This document shows positions 52,270-63,300 of a DNA stretch of 64,000 nucleotides, piece after piece (position 1 is the stretch's first letter; every line of letters begins with the position of its first letter). The position numbers and the translations under genes were made by a program. The DNA is taken from NCBI GenBank assembly GCA_964441755.1, contig CAYTVG010000001.1:310001-374000 (forward strand), given 5' to 3'. This DNA comes from JAUMBM01 sp964441755. GTDB lineage: Bacteria; Bacteroidota; Bacteroidia; Chitinophagales; Saprospiraceae. Below the pieces are notes generated by a model. That model saw nothing but the letters and a program-made list of their open reading frames with translations, was not told the origin of the DNA and ran no database searches.

Positions 52270-55200
52270 CGCAGCGGGCGCATATCGCCTACAGGCAAAA
52301 AAGCAGCCCAATAGTAAGGATAAGAAAGGAAGACGGTACTTTCCTGCAAAAAACGCAGCCGGGCCAGCCGCAAGGCTGCATCTTTTTCACTCCCCTGCGC
52401 CAATTCGCTGTACAAATTGCGCATGAGGTAGGATGTTGCCCGATTGTCAATTTTCCAAAGGGAAGTAAACAGACTGCCGGCACCGGCGAAAGCGAAAGCT
52501 CTCGCAAGACTGATAACTCCCTCCCCGCGCTGTAGCGGGCCGATGGCCGTCTCGCAGGCAGAGAGCACAATGACCTCTGCGGAGAGCTGTAGCTGATAGA
52601 TTTCTCTCAGGTAGAGACGCTCATTCTCCAGGCTGTCAATGAGCGGTGCAAACGCCAGAAAAGCATGATCGCCGAGGCGGTTGTCAGCAAAGCCATGGGT
52701 TAGCAGATGAACAATTCTGTAATCGCGGACGACTTTGCGGAAAAGTTCCTCTGTAGCATCCTGACCCGTTACAACATCACCCTGCATGTGAACGGCAGCG
52801 CTGGCAATTTCCACACCGGAATGCAGCAGCAGCGGAAACTGTGGTGCTGAAAATTCACTACCCCTGTAGGCTTCCGCAAGCTGAGGGAGAGAAGCGGAAA
52901 AAAACGGAGAAAAGGCGATGAATTCTTTAGGTGCGGTCGAGCGATGGTCTCTATGGCGCATTTCCTGCAACAGCGAAGCCGAATAGGTGTAGCTGAACTG
53001 ATAATCGTACAGCAGGTAGGGGTAATTTTTGAAATTACTCAGCTCAGTGGGATTCGTAGAAAGCAGGGCATCAAAGGGCACGTAGCCCAGGATGCCGTCT
53101 GGTATGATGACAAGCCTGTCTGGCAGCCCGGCAGCTACCGGGGCAATCAGGAGCCGGAAGAGCTCGACGGCTGCCGTAACGTATGTCTGTACAATCTCCT
53201 GATTAAGTTCCTTGTAGCCTTGCTGTTGATGACCAAACAGTCCGAAGTGCAGCGACTGAATTTGCTGACGCAGTACGGCCGTATCAATGGGCTGTATATA
53301 TAGTAGACTGGTATCGCGTCTGATGACAAACAAAAACAGGTTGTTGTTACCAATAAAATAGGACAATATGCCCTGCCCCGGTGCAAGCAGGCTGTCCCGG
53401 GCATAAACTGGATCGATGATGGCGGTGCCGGGATCAAAATAGCTGGCCAGCGATGGCTGTTCTTTACGCAGCTTTTCCCACACAGCTCGCCGCTGCTCCT
53501 CAAAATCAAAGGCAGTGGCCTGCCATTGTAACAACTGTGTCTCTGTGGCTGGGGTGTTGGCCAGTTTTGCATTGCTAATTTTTTGCTGGTAGTAATTATA
53601 GGCAATACTTAGTTGTCGTATGGTATCAAGTAGCTCTTCAAGTGCGGGCAATCGGGATCTTACGAGTCCGTTGAGCAGCATCAGCGATTTATTTTTTTCC
53701 GACAATCGCCACATGGCGTGAAAGTGATCTTCACCGGCTTTTGTCAGCCGACCATATACTTCCATGGTTTCGCTGTAGAGCTGGCCGGACTCCATGCGCT
53801 GATAGCGACGGTCATCCTGGTTGCGCTCCTCCTGCATAAGCCGGTCGCTCAGGCTTTCCAATGCCTGGTAGCATTCCAGCGCCTTCCGAAGATGTAGCAT
53901 GCTGTCTGCACCGACAGCAAGCGCAAGGTGTGCCCGAGCCCGGCACAGTTGCAACTGGTAGTAGGGATTGCGGTATTGCAGCTGAAGATCCGGCTGGTTA
54001 CTTTCAAAAAAAGCAAGCCCTCGATTGCTTTCTTCCAGGCTCTGCCTGTACAAACCACTGGCCAGCAGGGCCTGTGCACGGTGGCTGATGAGGTAGGTTT
54101 TGATGGGATGCCTGGCCGTGTATATTGTATCATAGACAGCTTCTGCTTTTTGCAATGCCAGTAAGCATGCCTGCAGACTGTCGAGCTTTATCAGGTTGTC
54201 GGCGAAATTTTCGTAATAGGTAGCCACATTGATGTGGCCGGGGCCATAATATGTGATTACCTGCGGTTCTATTGCGCGGGCAAGGCTGTCTGCCCGAGCA
54301 TATTGCCCGATGCCGCTGAGACTTACCATTCGGCCAAACGGCAGGGAAAACTGTAGATCCGTATTTTCCTGTGTAATCAGGGCAGCCGCCTTTTCATACC
54401 AGGTCAGCGCCTGTTCAAACTGGCTGCGGTTGTTGCAGAGGGTAGCCAAGTGTACGTAGAGCAGGGCAAAGTAGTAGGGATGCACTCCCTGGCTTACAAG
54501 TTCATAGGTGGCTAAGGCTTTCAGCGCGTATCGATCCGACTCGACGAGATCGTGAATGTTGAAGTAGGCAAAGGCAAGATTGCCATAGATGGGTGCCAGC
54601 TGCGCCTGCAGGTCTTCCCCGCCCACTTGTTGGTGTATATGTATAGCTGCTTTGTAACTATGGACTGCCCGGTAGTAGTCGCCGGCATAGTTGTCCACAA
54701 TGGCCCGAACCATGAGGCCCTGGGCGTACGCCCGCGAATAGTAACCATAGCTGACGCTATCAAGGTTTAGGCCATAGGCAATGAGGGTGTATGCCTGCTC
54801 GTAGCTGCCCAGTTCACTCAGCGCATAAGCTTTATCCAGATAATATTTGCCCCGATACTGTCTCCTGCCTGTACTGTCTTGTTCCGCCCACTGTATAGCT
54901 GTGTCAAAATACGCTGCCGCTGCCGCTGTACCTTCTGTATACCATACACTGTTGCCCATAAAAAGATGGCAGTCGGCTCTGCCGCCGGCATCGTCCTGCA
55001 ACAGATAACAACTATCGGCTTGTTGCAGCAGCAACATCGCCCGGGGGTAGTCCCCCAAGTTGTAAAGCATGGTTCCTTGCAGGTAAAAAATTTGGGCTGC
55101 CAGCGGCAGGGATTGCTCATCGACAGGGGCTTGCCGCAGCAGGCTGTCGGCCAGTTCTGCCAACCGGTATGCTTGCTGAAATTCGGCTCGCTGCTTGCTT

Positions 55201-55316
55201 TCGATTGCCTGCCGGTAGTAGTCTGCCGCCTGCTGCGCAGCCGCGGCGTGGGGATGCAGGAGGTTAAAAAGTATAAAAATAATGCAGATAAGCAGGCGGC
55301 TGGGGCGTGGATTCAT
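52266..55316 (-). CDS. Exported TPR-CHAT caspase-like protein
   Basis: A 1016-residue protein. The signal peptide (MNPRPSRLLICIIFILFNLLHPHAAAAQ) is followed by about 500 residues of helical TPR-like pairs (such as YRQAIESKQRAEFQQAYRLAELADSLL and YDVALALQKAEAVYD-type units), a charged coiled region and a C-terminal CHAT domain. The CHAT dyad is intact: His 874 in LLTHGFADN and Cys 921 in LSACETAIG. So it should be an active caspase-like protease in the periplasm. The ATG at 55316 is chosen by the signal peptide. A promoter (55379-55409) and a palindrome overlapping it lie upstream. Confidence 0.9.
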   Translation of the reverse strand: MNPRPSRLLICIIFILFNLLHPHAAAAQQAADYYRQAIESKQRAEFQQAYRLAELADSLLRQAPVDEQSLPLAAQIFYLQGTMLYNLGDYPRAMLLLQQADSCYLLQDDAGGRADCHLFMGNSVWYTEGTAAAAAYFDTAIQWAEQDSTGRRQYRGKYYLDKAYALSELGSYEQAYTLIAYGLNLDSVSYGYYSRAYAQGLMVRAIVDNYAGDYYRAVHSYKAAIHIHQQVGGEDLQAQLAPIYGNLAFAYFNIHDLVESDRYALKALATYELVSQGVHPYYFALLYVHLATLCNNRSQFEQALTWYEKAAALITQENTDLQFSLPFGRMVSLSGIGQYARADSLARAIEPQVITYYGPGHINVATYYENFADNLIKLDSLQACLLALQKAEAVYDTIYTARHPIKTYLISHRAQALLASGLYRQSLEESNRGLAFFESNQPDLQLQYRNPYYQLQLCRARAHLALAVGADSMLHLRKALECYQALESLSDRLMQEERNQDDRRYQRMESGQLYSETMEVYGRLTKAGEDHFHAMWRLSEKNKSLMLLNGLVRSRLPALEELLDTIRQLSIAYNYYQQKISNAKLANTPATETQLLQWQATAFDFEEQRRAVWEKLRKEQPSLASYFDPGTAIIDPVYARDSLLAPGQGILSYFIGNNNLFLFVIRRDTSLLYIQPIDTAVLRQQIQSLHFGLFGHQQQGYKELNQEIVQTYVTAAVELFRLLIAPVAAGLPDRLVIIPDGILGYVPFDALLSTNPTELSNFKNYPYLLYDYQFSYTYSASLLQEMRHRDHRSTAPKEFIAFSPFFSASLPQLAEAYRGSEFSAPQFPLLLHSGVEIASAAVHMQGDVVTGQDATEELFRKVVRDYRIVHLLTHGFADNRLGDHAFLAFAPLIDSLENERLYLREIYQLQLSAEVIVLSACETAIGPLQRGEGVISLARAFAFAGAGSLFTSLWKIDNRATSYLMRNLYSELAQGSEKDAALRLARLRFLQESTVFLSYPYYWAAFLPVGDMRPLR

Positions 55317-55349
55317 GGCGTTGGCTGCTGTAAGGTCAGAAAATAATAG

Positions 55350-55379
55350 GTTCGGGTAGCCCACACGGGCTACCCGAAC
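55350..55379. repeat. 13-bp palindrome at the CHAT transcription start
   Basis: GTTCGGGTAGCCC pairs perfectly with GGGCTACCCGAAC, loop ACAC. The predicted start of the CHAT transcript falls within it. It could be an operator or the end of the subtilase transcript; no T-run follows on the minus strand. Confidence 0.7.
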
Positions 55380-55409
55380 AAAAATAGCGACTTTTCATCG
55401 CCTTTCAAA
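55379..55409 (-). promoter_or_regulatory. Promoter of the TPR-CHAT gene
   Basis: On the minus strand TTTG (55409-55406), exactly 19 bases, then TATTTTTG (55386-55379). This is a full match to the Bacteroidota -33/-7 consensus. Confidence 0.85.
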
Positions 55410-55435
55410 GTGATTTTATCTTGAATGACAATTGT

Positions 55436-56892
55436 TTATGGAGTGATGACTATGCTTCCCCAGCGCGCAGCCTGTGCAGACCAGAATTTGTAGTAGTAGG
55501 TACCTGCAGGCAGTGGCAGTAATTTTACTTCCTGCGTGATGCCTTCCTGTAGCTGATCCTGCTGCAATACACAGCCCAGCCACCGGCCGTCAAGACCGTA
55601 CAGGTCAAGACGTACCGCTGTAAGCAAGCCGGATCCACTGTACCGCAACCACAGGCGGTCACTGGCAGGGTTGGGAAAGAGCTCCACCAATAATTTTTCC
55701 TGCGGTTCGTCATCGGCAGTCGTACAAGCATTGACAAACAGAGGGTCGGAGGTGCCTGTACAACCTGCCGGATTGGTCATGCTGAGCGTGTAGTAACCTG
55801 TAACCTGCGCCATCCAGAATTGTCCTGTAGCTTCGGTTATTGGTTGGTTGTTGAGATACCACTGATAATTGGTACCGTTGGGCGCCGCCAGAAAGCATTG
55901 GTTATTGACATCGACAGCGGGTACGTAAATCACATCCGTGGTAATGCTGGTGGCTGCAGAGGCAGGACCTTCGCCGCAATTATTGAGGAAGTAGGCAAAA
56001 TATGCACCGGCTGACTGGACTTGTATACTGGATCCTGTCTGCCCGTTGGACCATAGCAGGGTACAACCCGGGCAACTGCCGCTGGCGAAAAGTGTGGTGG
56101 TCTGCCCTGCACAAAGTTGTGTATTGCCAATCACCGTGATGACGGGTGCCGTTTGCGGAGCATTGGCAGCGTTGATGGTGATGGCAGCAGCGCCGGGGCC
56201 GTCACCACAGTTGTTCCGGAAGAAGGCGGTATACTGTCCCGGGGTGCTGACAGCGATAGAGGATCCTGTGAGTCCGTTGGACCAGACGACGGTACAGCCG
56301 CTGCAGTTTCCTGCGGCGACTAAGCTGACAGACTGCCCGCTGCAGAGGGTGGTGGCGGTAGCCGTGATGACGGGCACCGTCTGCGGAGCATTGGCAGCGT
56401 TGATGGTGATGGCAGCGGCGCCGGGTCCGTCACCACAGTTGTTCCGGAAGAAGGCGGTATACTGTCCCGGGGTGCTGACAGCGATAGAGGATCCTGTGAG
56501 TCCGTTGGACCAGACGACGGTACAGCCGCTGCAGTTTCCTGCGGCGACTAAGCTGACAGACTGCCCGCTGCAGAGGGTGGTGGCGGTAGCCGTGATGACG
56601 GGCACCGTCTGCGGAGCATTGGCAGCGTTGATGGTGATGGCAGTGGCGCCGGGTCCGTCACCACAGTTGTTCCGGAAGAAGGCGGTATATTGGCCCGGCG
56701 TGCTGACAGCGATAGAGGATCCTGTGAGTCCGTTGGACCAGACGATGGTACAACCATTGCAACTGCCGGTGGCGACTAAGCTGACAGACTGCTCGTTGCA
56801 GAGGGTCGTGGCAGTAGCCGTGATGACGGGCACCGTTTGCGGAGCATTGGCAGCGTTGATGGTGATGGCAGCGGCGCCGGGTCCGTCACCAC
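55436..56892 (-). CDS. Secreted subtilase, C-terminal part: Ig-like repeats and T9SS domain
   Basis: The 3' part of the gene that begins at 60147, cut off by the assembly gap. It holds the ends of at least four near-identical 76-residue Ig-like repeats, each with LCSGQSVSL, a CxGCTVVWSNG pair and YTAFFRNNCGDGPG. A more divergent repeat (LCAGQTTTLFASGSCPGC) follows, then a further domain and a type IX sorting domain starting VELFPNPASDRLWLRY and ending GSIVITP. The protein should be carried across the outer membrane and attached or released. Stop codon at 55436. Confidence 0.85.
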
Positions 56893-57170
56893 NNNNNNNN
56901 NNNNNNNNNNNNNNNNNNNNNNNNNNNNNNNNNNNNNNNNNNNNNNNNNNNNNNNNNNNNNNNNNNNNNNNNNNNNNNNNNNNNNNNNNNNNTGCGGAGC
57001 ATTGGCAGCGTTGATGGTGATGGCAGCGGCGCCGGGTCCGTCACCACAGTTGTTCCGGAAGAAGGCGGTATACTGTCCCGGGGTGCTGACAGCGATAGAG
57101 GATCCTGTGAGTCCGTTGGACCAGACGACGGTACAGCCATTGCAACTGCCGGTGGCGACTAAGCTGACAG
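55620..57170. repeat. Tandem 228-bp repeats in the subtilase gene
   Basis: Units begin at 56154, 56382, 56610 and 56838 (measured at the common TGCGGAG), each exactly 228 bases (76 residues) apart, and one more unit lies right of the gap at 56993. Neighbouring units at 56154 and 56382 are nearly identical. The first and last units are more divergent. The assembly broke here. Confidence 0.9.
56893..56992. other. Assembly gap (100 N) in a tandem repeat
   Basis: Exactly 100 unknown bases, a placeholder length. Phase of the 228-bp repeat requires a true gap of 173 bases or 173 plus a multiple of 228, so 100 breaks the reading frame artificially. Confidence 0.95.
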
Positions 57171-60147
57171 GCTGCCCGTCACAAATCAGCGGATTGCCTG
57201 TCAAAGAAACAACCGGGCTGGCCGAGGGCAACGTACAAGCCTGTTGACTCAGCGTAATCGCCCTGTTGAGACTGCAACCCACAATATTGATGACAGCAGT
57301 GCGCTCAGCATTTGTAGTATTTGCCTGAAAATTGATACTCAAGGCGGCATCGCCACTACCCGATTGTGGCGAAATACTAACCCATGCAGGGATGTTGGTC
57401 ACTGACCAGCTATTGCAGTTGGTCATCAGACTGACGGTTGTCACACCTTGTGAAGCACCCTGGCTAACAGCAGAAGGCTGTAGATCCATACTGACAGTAG
57501 TCGTTGTAAAAAGCCGGGGACCTGACCAGTTGCTCCACACCGCATTGTCACAACGACGACGAAGCTGGTACTCGTAGGTTGTAGCACTCTGCAATCCGCT
57601 GAGCATAGCCGTATTTGCGGATGACTCGGGAAGGGTATTCCAGGCACTGGAAGACTGCGGACGATAGCGAAACTGAAAGAGTGTAGCGGAAATAGTCGTA
57701 GCGAGTTGTGCAGTATTGACAGTCACCATGCTGTGGCTGATTTCGCTGGTTGCAGGAGCATTGCAGGTGGCGGCAGCAGTTGTAAAAAACACAGATTCTG
57801 TGAAGGCACTCAGCTCACCACCACAGTTTGCCTGTATCTGTACCTCATAAGTGGTGGCAGGTGACAGCCCGGACTGGAAGGCAGAGGTGGTTGTCCATTG
57901 CTGGGTTGTCCAGGTACTGCCTCCTTGTATACGCAGGCGCAGCGTATAGGAGGTAGCTCCGGGGGACACTGTCCAGCTGATGGTAGCACTTTCGGAGGTC
58001 ACTCCATTGGCTGCTACGTTGAGTGGCGGATCACACTGTGCGCAGCTGTAACTGGCACTCCAGCCGGGGCGTCGGACGGATTCGTCGGTGGTAAATTGTA
58101 TAAACATAGTGCCGCTGGTGGCGGTGACTGTTGGCGGCAGGCTGCTACCACTGAATTCACCTATGAGGTCGGCCTGCGGGCTGTTTCCATCATATATACG
58201 TACAAAATCATAATCAAATTCCGTGTTAAACGCATCAAAACTAAGCGTTACGCTGCTGGCTCCCGACGGTTGGATAGTCCAGCTGTAATCTGTTTCATTC
58301 AGGTAGTTATCATCTTCACTGCCATCAGAGATGCTGCCATTACAGGCTGTGTGCAAGTTGGTGCGGCCGGAGACCATGAGCGAAAAATACTGTTGGGGCT
58401 GCTGCAGATTGCCCTTATGGGTAATACGCAGCCGATACAGGCCCGGAGGAAGATTATCTTCATAGATTTGCTCAACATTATCGCGGAAGTTATCCCCCTT
58501 GAAGGCATCGGCACTGCGGATAGCAGGATTGAGCACCCAGGGCCTGTAGGTAGTACCTGTGGCTTCGCTGATGAGGCGCATATCCAGGTCATGAACAAGT
58601 CTGGAGGTAGTAGGATTGAGGGTATTGGCAGACAGGGGCCCGGCAGGATCTGTCCACACCAGTGTAGCTACAAAGGGTCTGATGCCATCGTGATAGTACA
58701 AGCGATCGCGCTGACTACCGTTGGTCAGCGAATCGCGGGAAATCAGGCGGTCGGTACTTTCCGATGTCAGGTGCCTGCTGATATGCTCAGCCGCTTTATA
58801 GATGTTGACCAGTCCCCAGCCAGATTGGTAGTCGGGACCATCATCATCACTGGCAGTATGTATAACCAGCGCCTTCAGTGCTGAGGCCCGGATGCTGAAC
58901 CCCGGATTGGTATTGCTGTAGTGCTGGAGAAGCAGGGCAAGCGAGCCGGCAACAGAAGGTGCTGCCATGGATGTTCCCAGATTGTTGTAATAGTGCGTAT
59001 TGCTTTGACTGCCGGCAGAGAATACATCCACACCCCGGCTCACTACATCCGGCTTGATGCGGCCGTCATCGGTAGGCCCCCAGGAGCTAAAGTCGGACAT
59101 GGAGGAGATTAAAAAATCGCCATCGGTTTCAGCTTCCACAGCCCCTACGACCAAGGCATTTTTGGCAGTAGCCGACGGAGGCAGACAGTCGTACCCCTGG
59201 CTATCCCCGTCTCTCGAGCGGGTGGCACTGCTGAGAACCCATTGATCGGCGGAGTTGAGAACCCGATGTTGGGTGCCGGGGGGAGGACCTGTGTCATCGC
59301 GATCATTGCCGGCCGCAAAAACAGGTAAATAGAAAGGAGCGTTGTAGGTGATCTGATCAATGTCACGGGCATCGCTGTCGTAGAGACCAAATTTGAAATC
59401 TGTCGTTTGGCTTATATTGGTGTTTCCCCACCAGTACCAGGTATTTTCTTCCTGATTGAATCGCCAGCCACAGATGAGGCCATACGAATGATTGGAAACA
59501 CGCAGGTTGTATGCTTGCGCTGCACTGGCCATCTCTGACATATCATTGGTGGCATCGTAAGCGCGCAGATTAGCCTGGTAAGCCATACCTCTGGCGTCGC
59601 TATTTTGGCCGGCGGCGATCATGGTGCCACCCACATGGCTGGCGTGATTGTCCATGTCTTCGGTTGAATTGTCGTATTGTACAACCCGCCCGCCGAATTC
59701 TACATGTGAGAGCCGCGGCCGCCCTACTTCCCACATGCCGAGGATGAATCCGGCACCTGTGACAGCGGGTCCCAGATCTCCACCCTGGTTCAGCCGGTTG
59801 CTTCCCAATACGGCAGCTGACATGGCATTGTCGGAAGCATAGTAGCGCAACTGGCCCGAGCCATCAAACCCCTGCAGCGAAAAGCTACCATCGCCTGCTT
59901 TTCCGTGTACGGGTAATCCATTCTGTACAGCCAGTCGTATAGCCGAGTCGCGCTCCAGTTGGTAGGCAAGTGCGCGCTCACGCGCAAAATTTTGCAAGAA
60001 GCGGCTTTGTTCGGCTGTCAGCGGCGTATTTTGGCTGTCGGCCGAGCCTGCTTCATCGGACTGTGCGCTCAGGCGGGCGGGTGTAATAATGGCCAGCAGA
60101 CAACAGAGAACTACGTAGTTCGTTGTGTTTTGTAAGATTTTGAGCAT
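56993..60147 (-). CDS. Secreted subtilase (S8), N-terminal part: protease, CUB, FN3, BACON
   Basis: The 5' part of a very large secreted serine protease, broken by the gap. Signal peptide at 1-29, then a Kp43-like S8 domain: His 168 in DNHASHVGGT, oxyanion Asn 281 in FAAGND, Ser 393 in GTSMAAPS. The first triad position reads GMWEVG, with Glu 140 where Asp is usual (GIWDGG). Next come a CUB-like domain (CNGSISDGSEDDNYLN to WSASYSC), two fibronectin III domains, a BACON-like domain and the first Ig-like repeat. ATG 60147 is preferred to a GTG seven codons upstream. A frame read past the gap on this strand is shifted and not real. Confidence 0.9.
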
Positions 60148-60258
60148 ACCTATTGTTTTTATGAACACGTGTTTACGACCGCAACCAGCGGGTCTGCTGT
60201 GTTGCTGTTGTCATTTACTTATTGCCGCACAGACGCGTTTGGTTAGTCTGAAAAAGGT

Positions 60259-60289
60259 TTTTTTATTCCGCTGTGAATATTTATTTTTA
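60259..60289 (+). promoter_or_regulatory. Possible promoter of the helicase gene
   Basis: TTTT (60259-60262), 19 bases, then TATTTTTA (60282-60289), one base off in each box. The start codon lies about 65 bases on. AACACGTGTT (60164-60173) is a palindrome nearer the subtilase start. Confidence 0.4.
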
Positions 60290-60354
60290 GAGCGTGTTGG
60301 CGGTCATCATTGCCGCGACAAAAACTCAGCCGCTACCCAACCAACAGAGAACCC

Positions 60355-63300
60355 ATGCAGGAAGGATTTTATGAGCAGATCATCACGCGCCGCCTCGCGG
60401 CCGCCCTGGCGGCGCAGCCGGACTTGCTGACCGACATACAGCCACTCGACAGGGAGGAAGGCCCCATTTTTTTGAGCCGCTTTTTGCGGCAGCGGCTGGA
60501 GCAGGCCCTCGAGCAGGTGGCGGCGGGCGGGGATGAAAAAGTGCGGCAGCGGCTGGTGTCGCTGGCCAATGAGCTGATACAGCTGCTCGGCAGCCATGCC
60601 GGGCCGGCGCTGCCGGCCGATGAATCGGTGGAGGAAGAGGGGCGGCTGTTGCGGGCGGTTTTTCAGCGGGCGCATTTTCCGCACCCTAATCTGGGGGATC
60701 GCCTTGCGGAGATTTTCCCTTACACGGGTCTGAGCGAGTCGGAGTTGTTTACCGGCAGCAAGATGCGGGTGTCGATGGAGAGTGAGCTGAGAAAAGAGCT
60801 GCTGACGGCCGATGAGAGCTGGTGGTTGGTATCCTTCCTCAAATTTGAGGGCGTCCGCCTGTTTGAACGGGTGTTTGAGGAGCTGGCGGCGCTGGGTCGG
60901 CCGGTGCGTATTATCTGTACGGTCTATATGGGGATAACCGACCTCAAGGCCATCGACTGGCTGAGTCGCTTCAGCAATGTGTCTATCAAAATTTCTTACA
61001 ACACCCGGCATGAGCGCCTGCACGCCAAGGCCTACCTGTTTCGGCGAAATACAGGTTTTCACACGGCCTATATAGGCTCTTCCAACCTGTCGCGTACGGC
61101 CCTGACGAATGGGCTGGAGTGGAACCTGAAGGTGACGCAGCAGGAGATTCCGCACATCATCACCAAGTGTACCAATACATTTCTCACGTATTGGGACGAC
61201 CCTGAGTTTGAGCTTTACGACCCGCAGGTGCACCGTGCGCGGCTGCAGGCAGCCTTACAGCTGCCCAAAAGTGGCGATGCAGGCAGCGGGCAGCTGCCTT
61301 TTTTCACCCTCAGCCCCTTCCCTTTTCAGCAGGAAATTCTCGACCAGCTGGCGGCTTGCCGCAGCCGGGGAGAAAATAAAAACCTGGTGGTTGCCGCTAC
61401 GGGCACGGGCAAGACGATGGTGGCTGCATTTGATTTTCTCCGCTTCCGCCGCGAGCGGCCGGGAGCGCGGCTGCTTTTTGTGGCCCACCGCAAGGAGATC
61501 CTGCAGCAGGCGCTGCTGAGCTTTCGGCAGGTGCTGCGCAGCAGCGACTTTGGGCAGCTGTGGGTAGACGGCCTTCGGCCGGATGCCTACCAGCACCTGT
61601 TTGCGTCGGTGCAGACCCTCAACAACCAGCTGGCCGGCTGGCCGCTGGCGGCTGATTTTTACGACTATATAGTGATTGATGAGGTGCACCACAGCGAAGC
61701 TGGCAGCTACCAGCGGCTGCTGCAGGCCTTTCGCCCGGCCATACTGCTGGGGCTTACGGCTACGCCCGAGCGGCATGACGGCGGCGACATCACCCGCTTT
61801 TTTGGCCACAGCATCTCTGCGGAGATGCGGCTCGCAGAGGCGCTCAATCGCAGGCTGCTCTGCCCCTTTCAGTACTTTGGCATTGCCGATTCGACGGATC
61901 TGTCGAGCCTCGAGTGGCGCCGGGGCTGGTATGCGGTGGATGCGCTGGAGAGGGTATACACGGGCAATGACCGGCGCGTTGATGATGTCATTCGCAGCAT
62001 CGAGCAATACCTCAAAGACCCGCAGGCGGCGCGCGCGCTGGGCTTTTGCGTCACGCAAAAGCATGCCGAGTATATGCGGGACAGATTTTTGCAAAAAAAC
62101 TACCGCGCTGCGGCCCTCACCGCCGCCAACAGCGGCGAGCGGGCCGTGCTGCTGGACAGGCTGCGGCGGCGGGAGATCAACTACCTGTTTGTGGTGGATA
62201 TGTTCAACGAAGGGGTGGATATTCCGGAGGTTGATACCCTGCTTTTTCTGCGCCCGACGCAGAGTCTGACGATTTTCCTGCAGCAGCTGGGTCGCGGGCT
62301 GCGCTTGCACGAGGAAAAAGAGTACCTGACGGTGCTCGATTTTGTGGGGCGGGCGCATGTCGATTACAGTTATGAGCACAAGTTCCGGGGGATGCTGGGC
62401 AAGACGCACAGCCGGGTTAGCGAGGAGATCAGGAATGATTTTCCTCACCTGCCGCTGGGCTGTTCTATTGTGTTGCAGCGCGAAGCGCGCGAGTATGTTC
62501 TGCAGAGTATCCATCGGGGGGTGAGAGGTGGCAAGGAAAAGCTTGTGCAGGAGATTCGCAAATTCCGGCAGGAGTATGATTTGCCTTGCAGCCTGGCCAA
62601 TTTTTGCAGCTATCGGGAGGTTTCGCTGAAAAAAATCTACGACACGGGCTGGCTGTGGTTTGAGTTGTTGCTGCTGGCAGAGGGGCGGGCGCCGGAGGAG
62701 CGGGCGGATTTTCACCCGCAGCTGGCGGGCATGCTGTCGCGCAATTGGCTGAGTACCGACAGCCGATCGTATTTTGCGTTTATCAGCGATCAGCTGGCGG
62801 CGGGGTTTGCCACGGTGGCGACGGCCGAAGAAGCGCAGTGGCTGCTGATGTTTTACTATGATCTTTTTGGGCAGCCGCCCAAAGTGGCCGATGCAGCGGC
62901 CCTGCAGGCCCTGCTGCGCGGCATTTTTGCCGATAAAAGGCTTGTGGAGGAGCTGCAGGCTTACCTGCAGCTGCGCATGGAGGCGCTGGAGGCGATTGAA
63001 AAACCGTTTGTTATGCCTGTGGAGCTGCCCGAGTCGGGGGCGACACTGCCAAAAACGCCGGAGGCGTACAAACCATGGCCTTACCCCATGGCTTTGCGGC
63101 TGCATGGCCGCTACAGCAGGGCGCAGATACTGGTGGCTTTTGGGGAGTCGACCTTGGAAAAACAAGGTGTGAATTTTGTAGGTGTACATTGGGTCAAAGA
63201 CCTCAACACCGAACTGCTATTCGTAACCCTCAACAAAGAATCGAAGCGATTCAGTCCCAGCACCCTCTACCACGACTACTTCATCAGCGAGCAGCTTTTC

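Noticed and set aside
55436..56833. A separate gene beginning with ATG at 56833
   Set aside because: The ATG lies inside a repeat unit of the subtilase gene and there is no signal peptide or promoter; it is the 3' part of that gene.
56776..60168. Single long reading frame through the N-gap on the minus strand
   Set aside because: After the gap the frame switches to a low-complexity, shifted translation of the repeat. The 100-N length is a placeholder, so the tail is not real.
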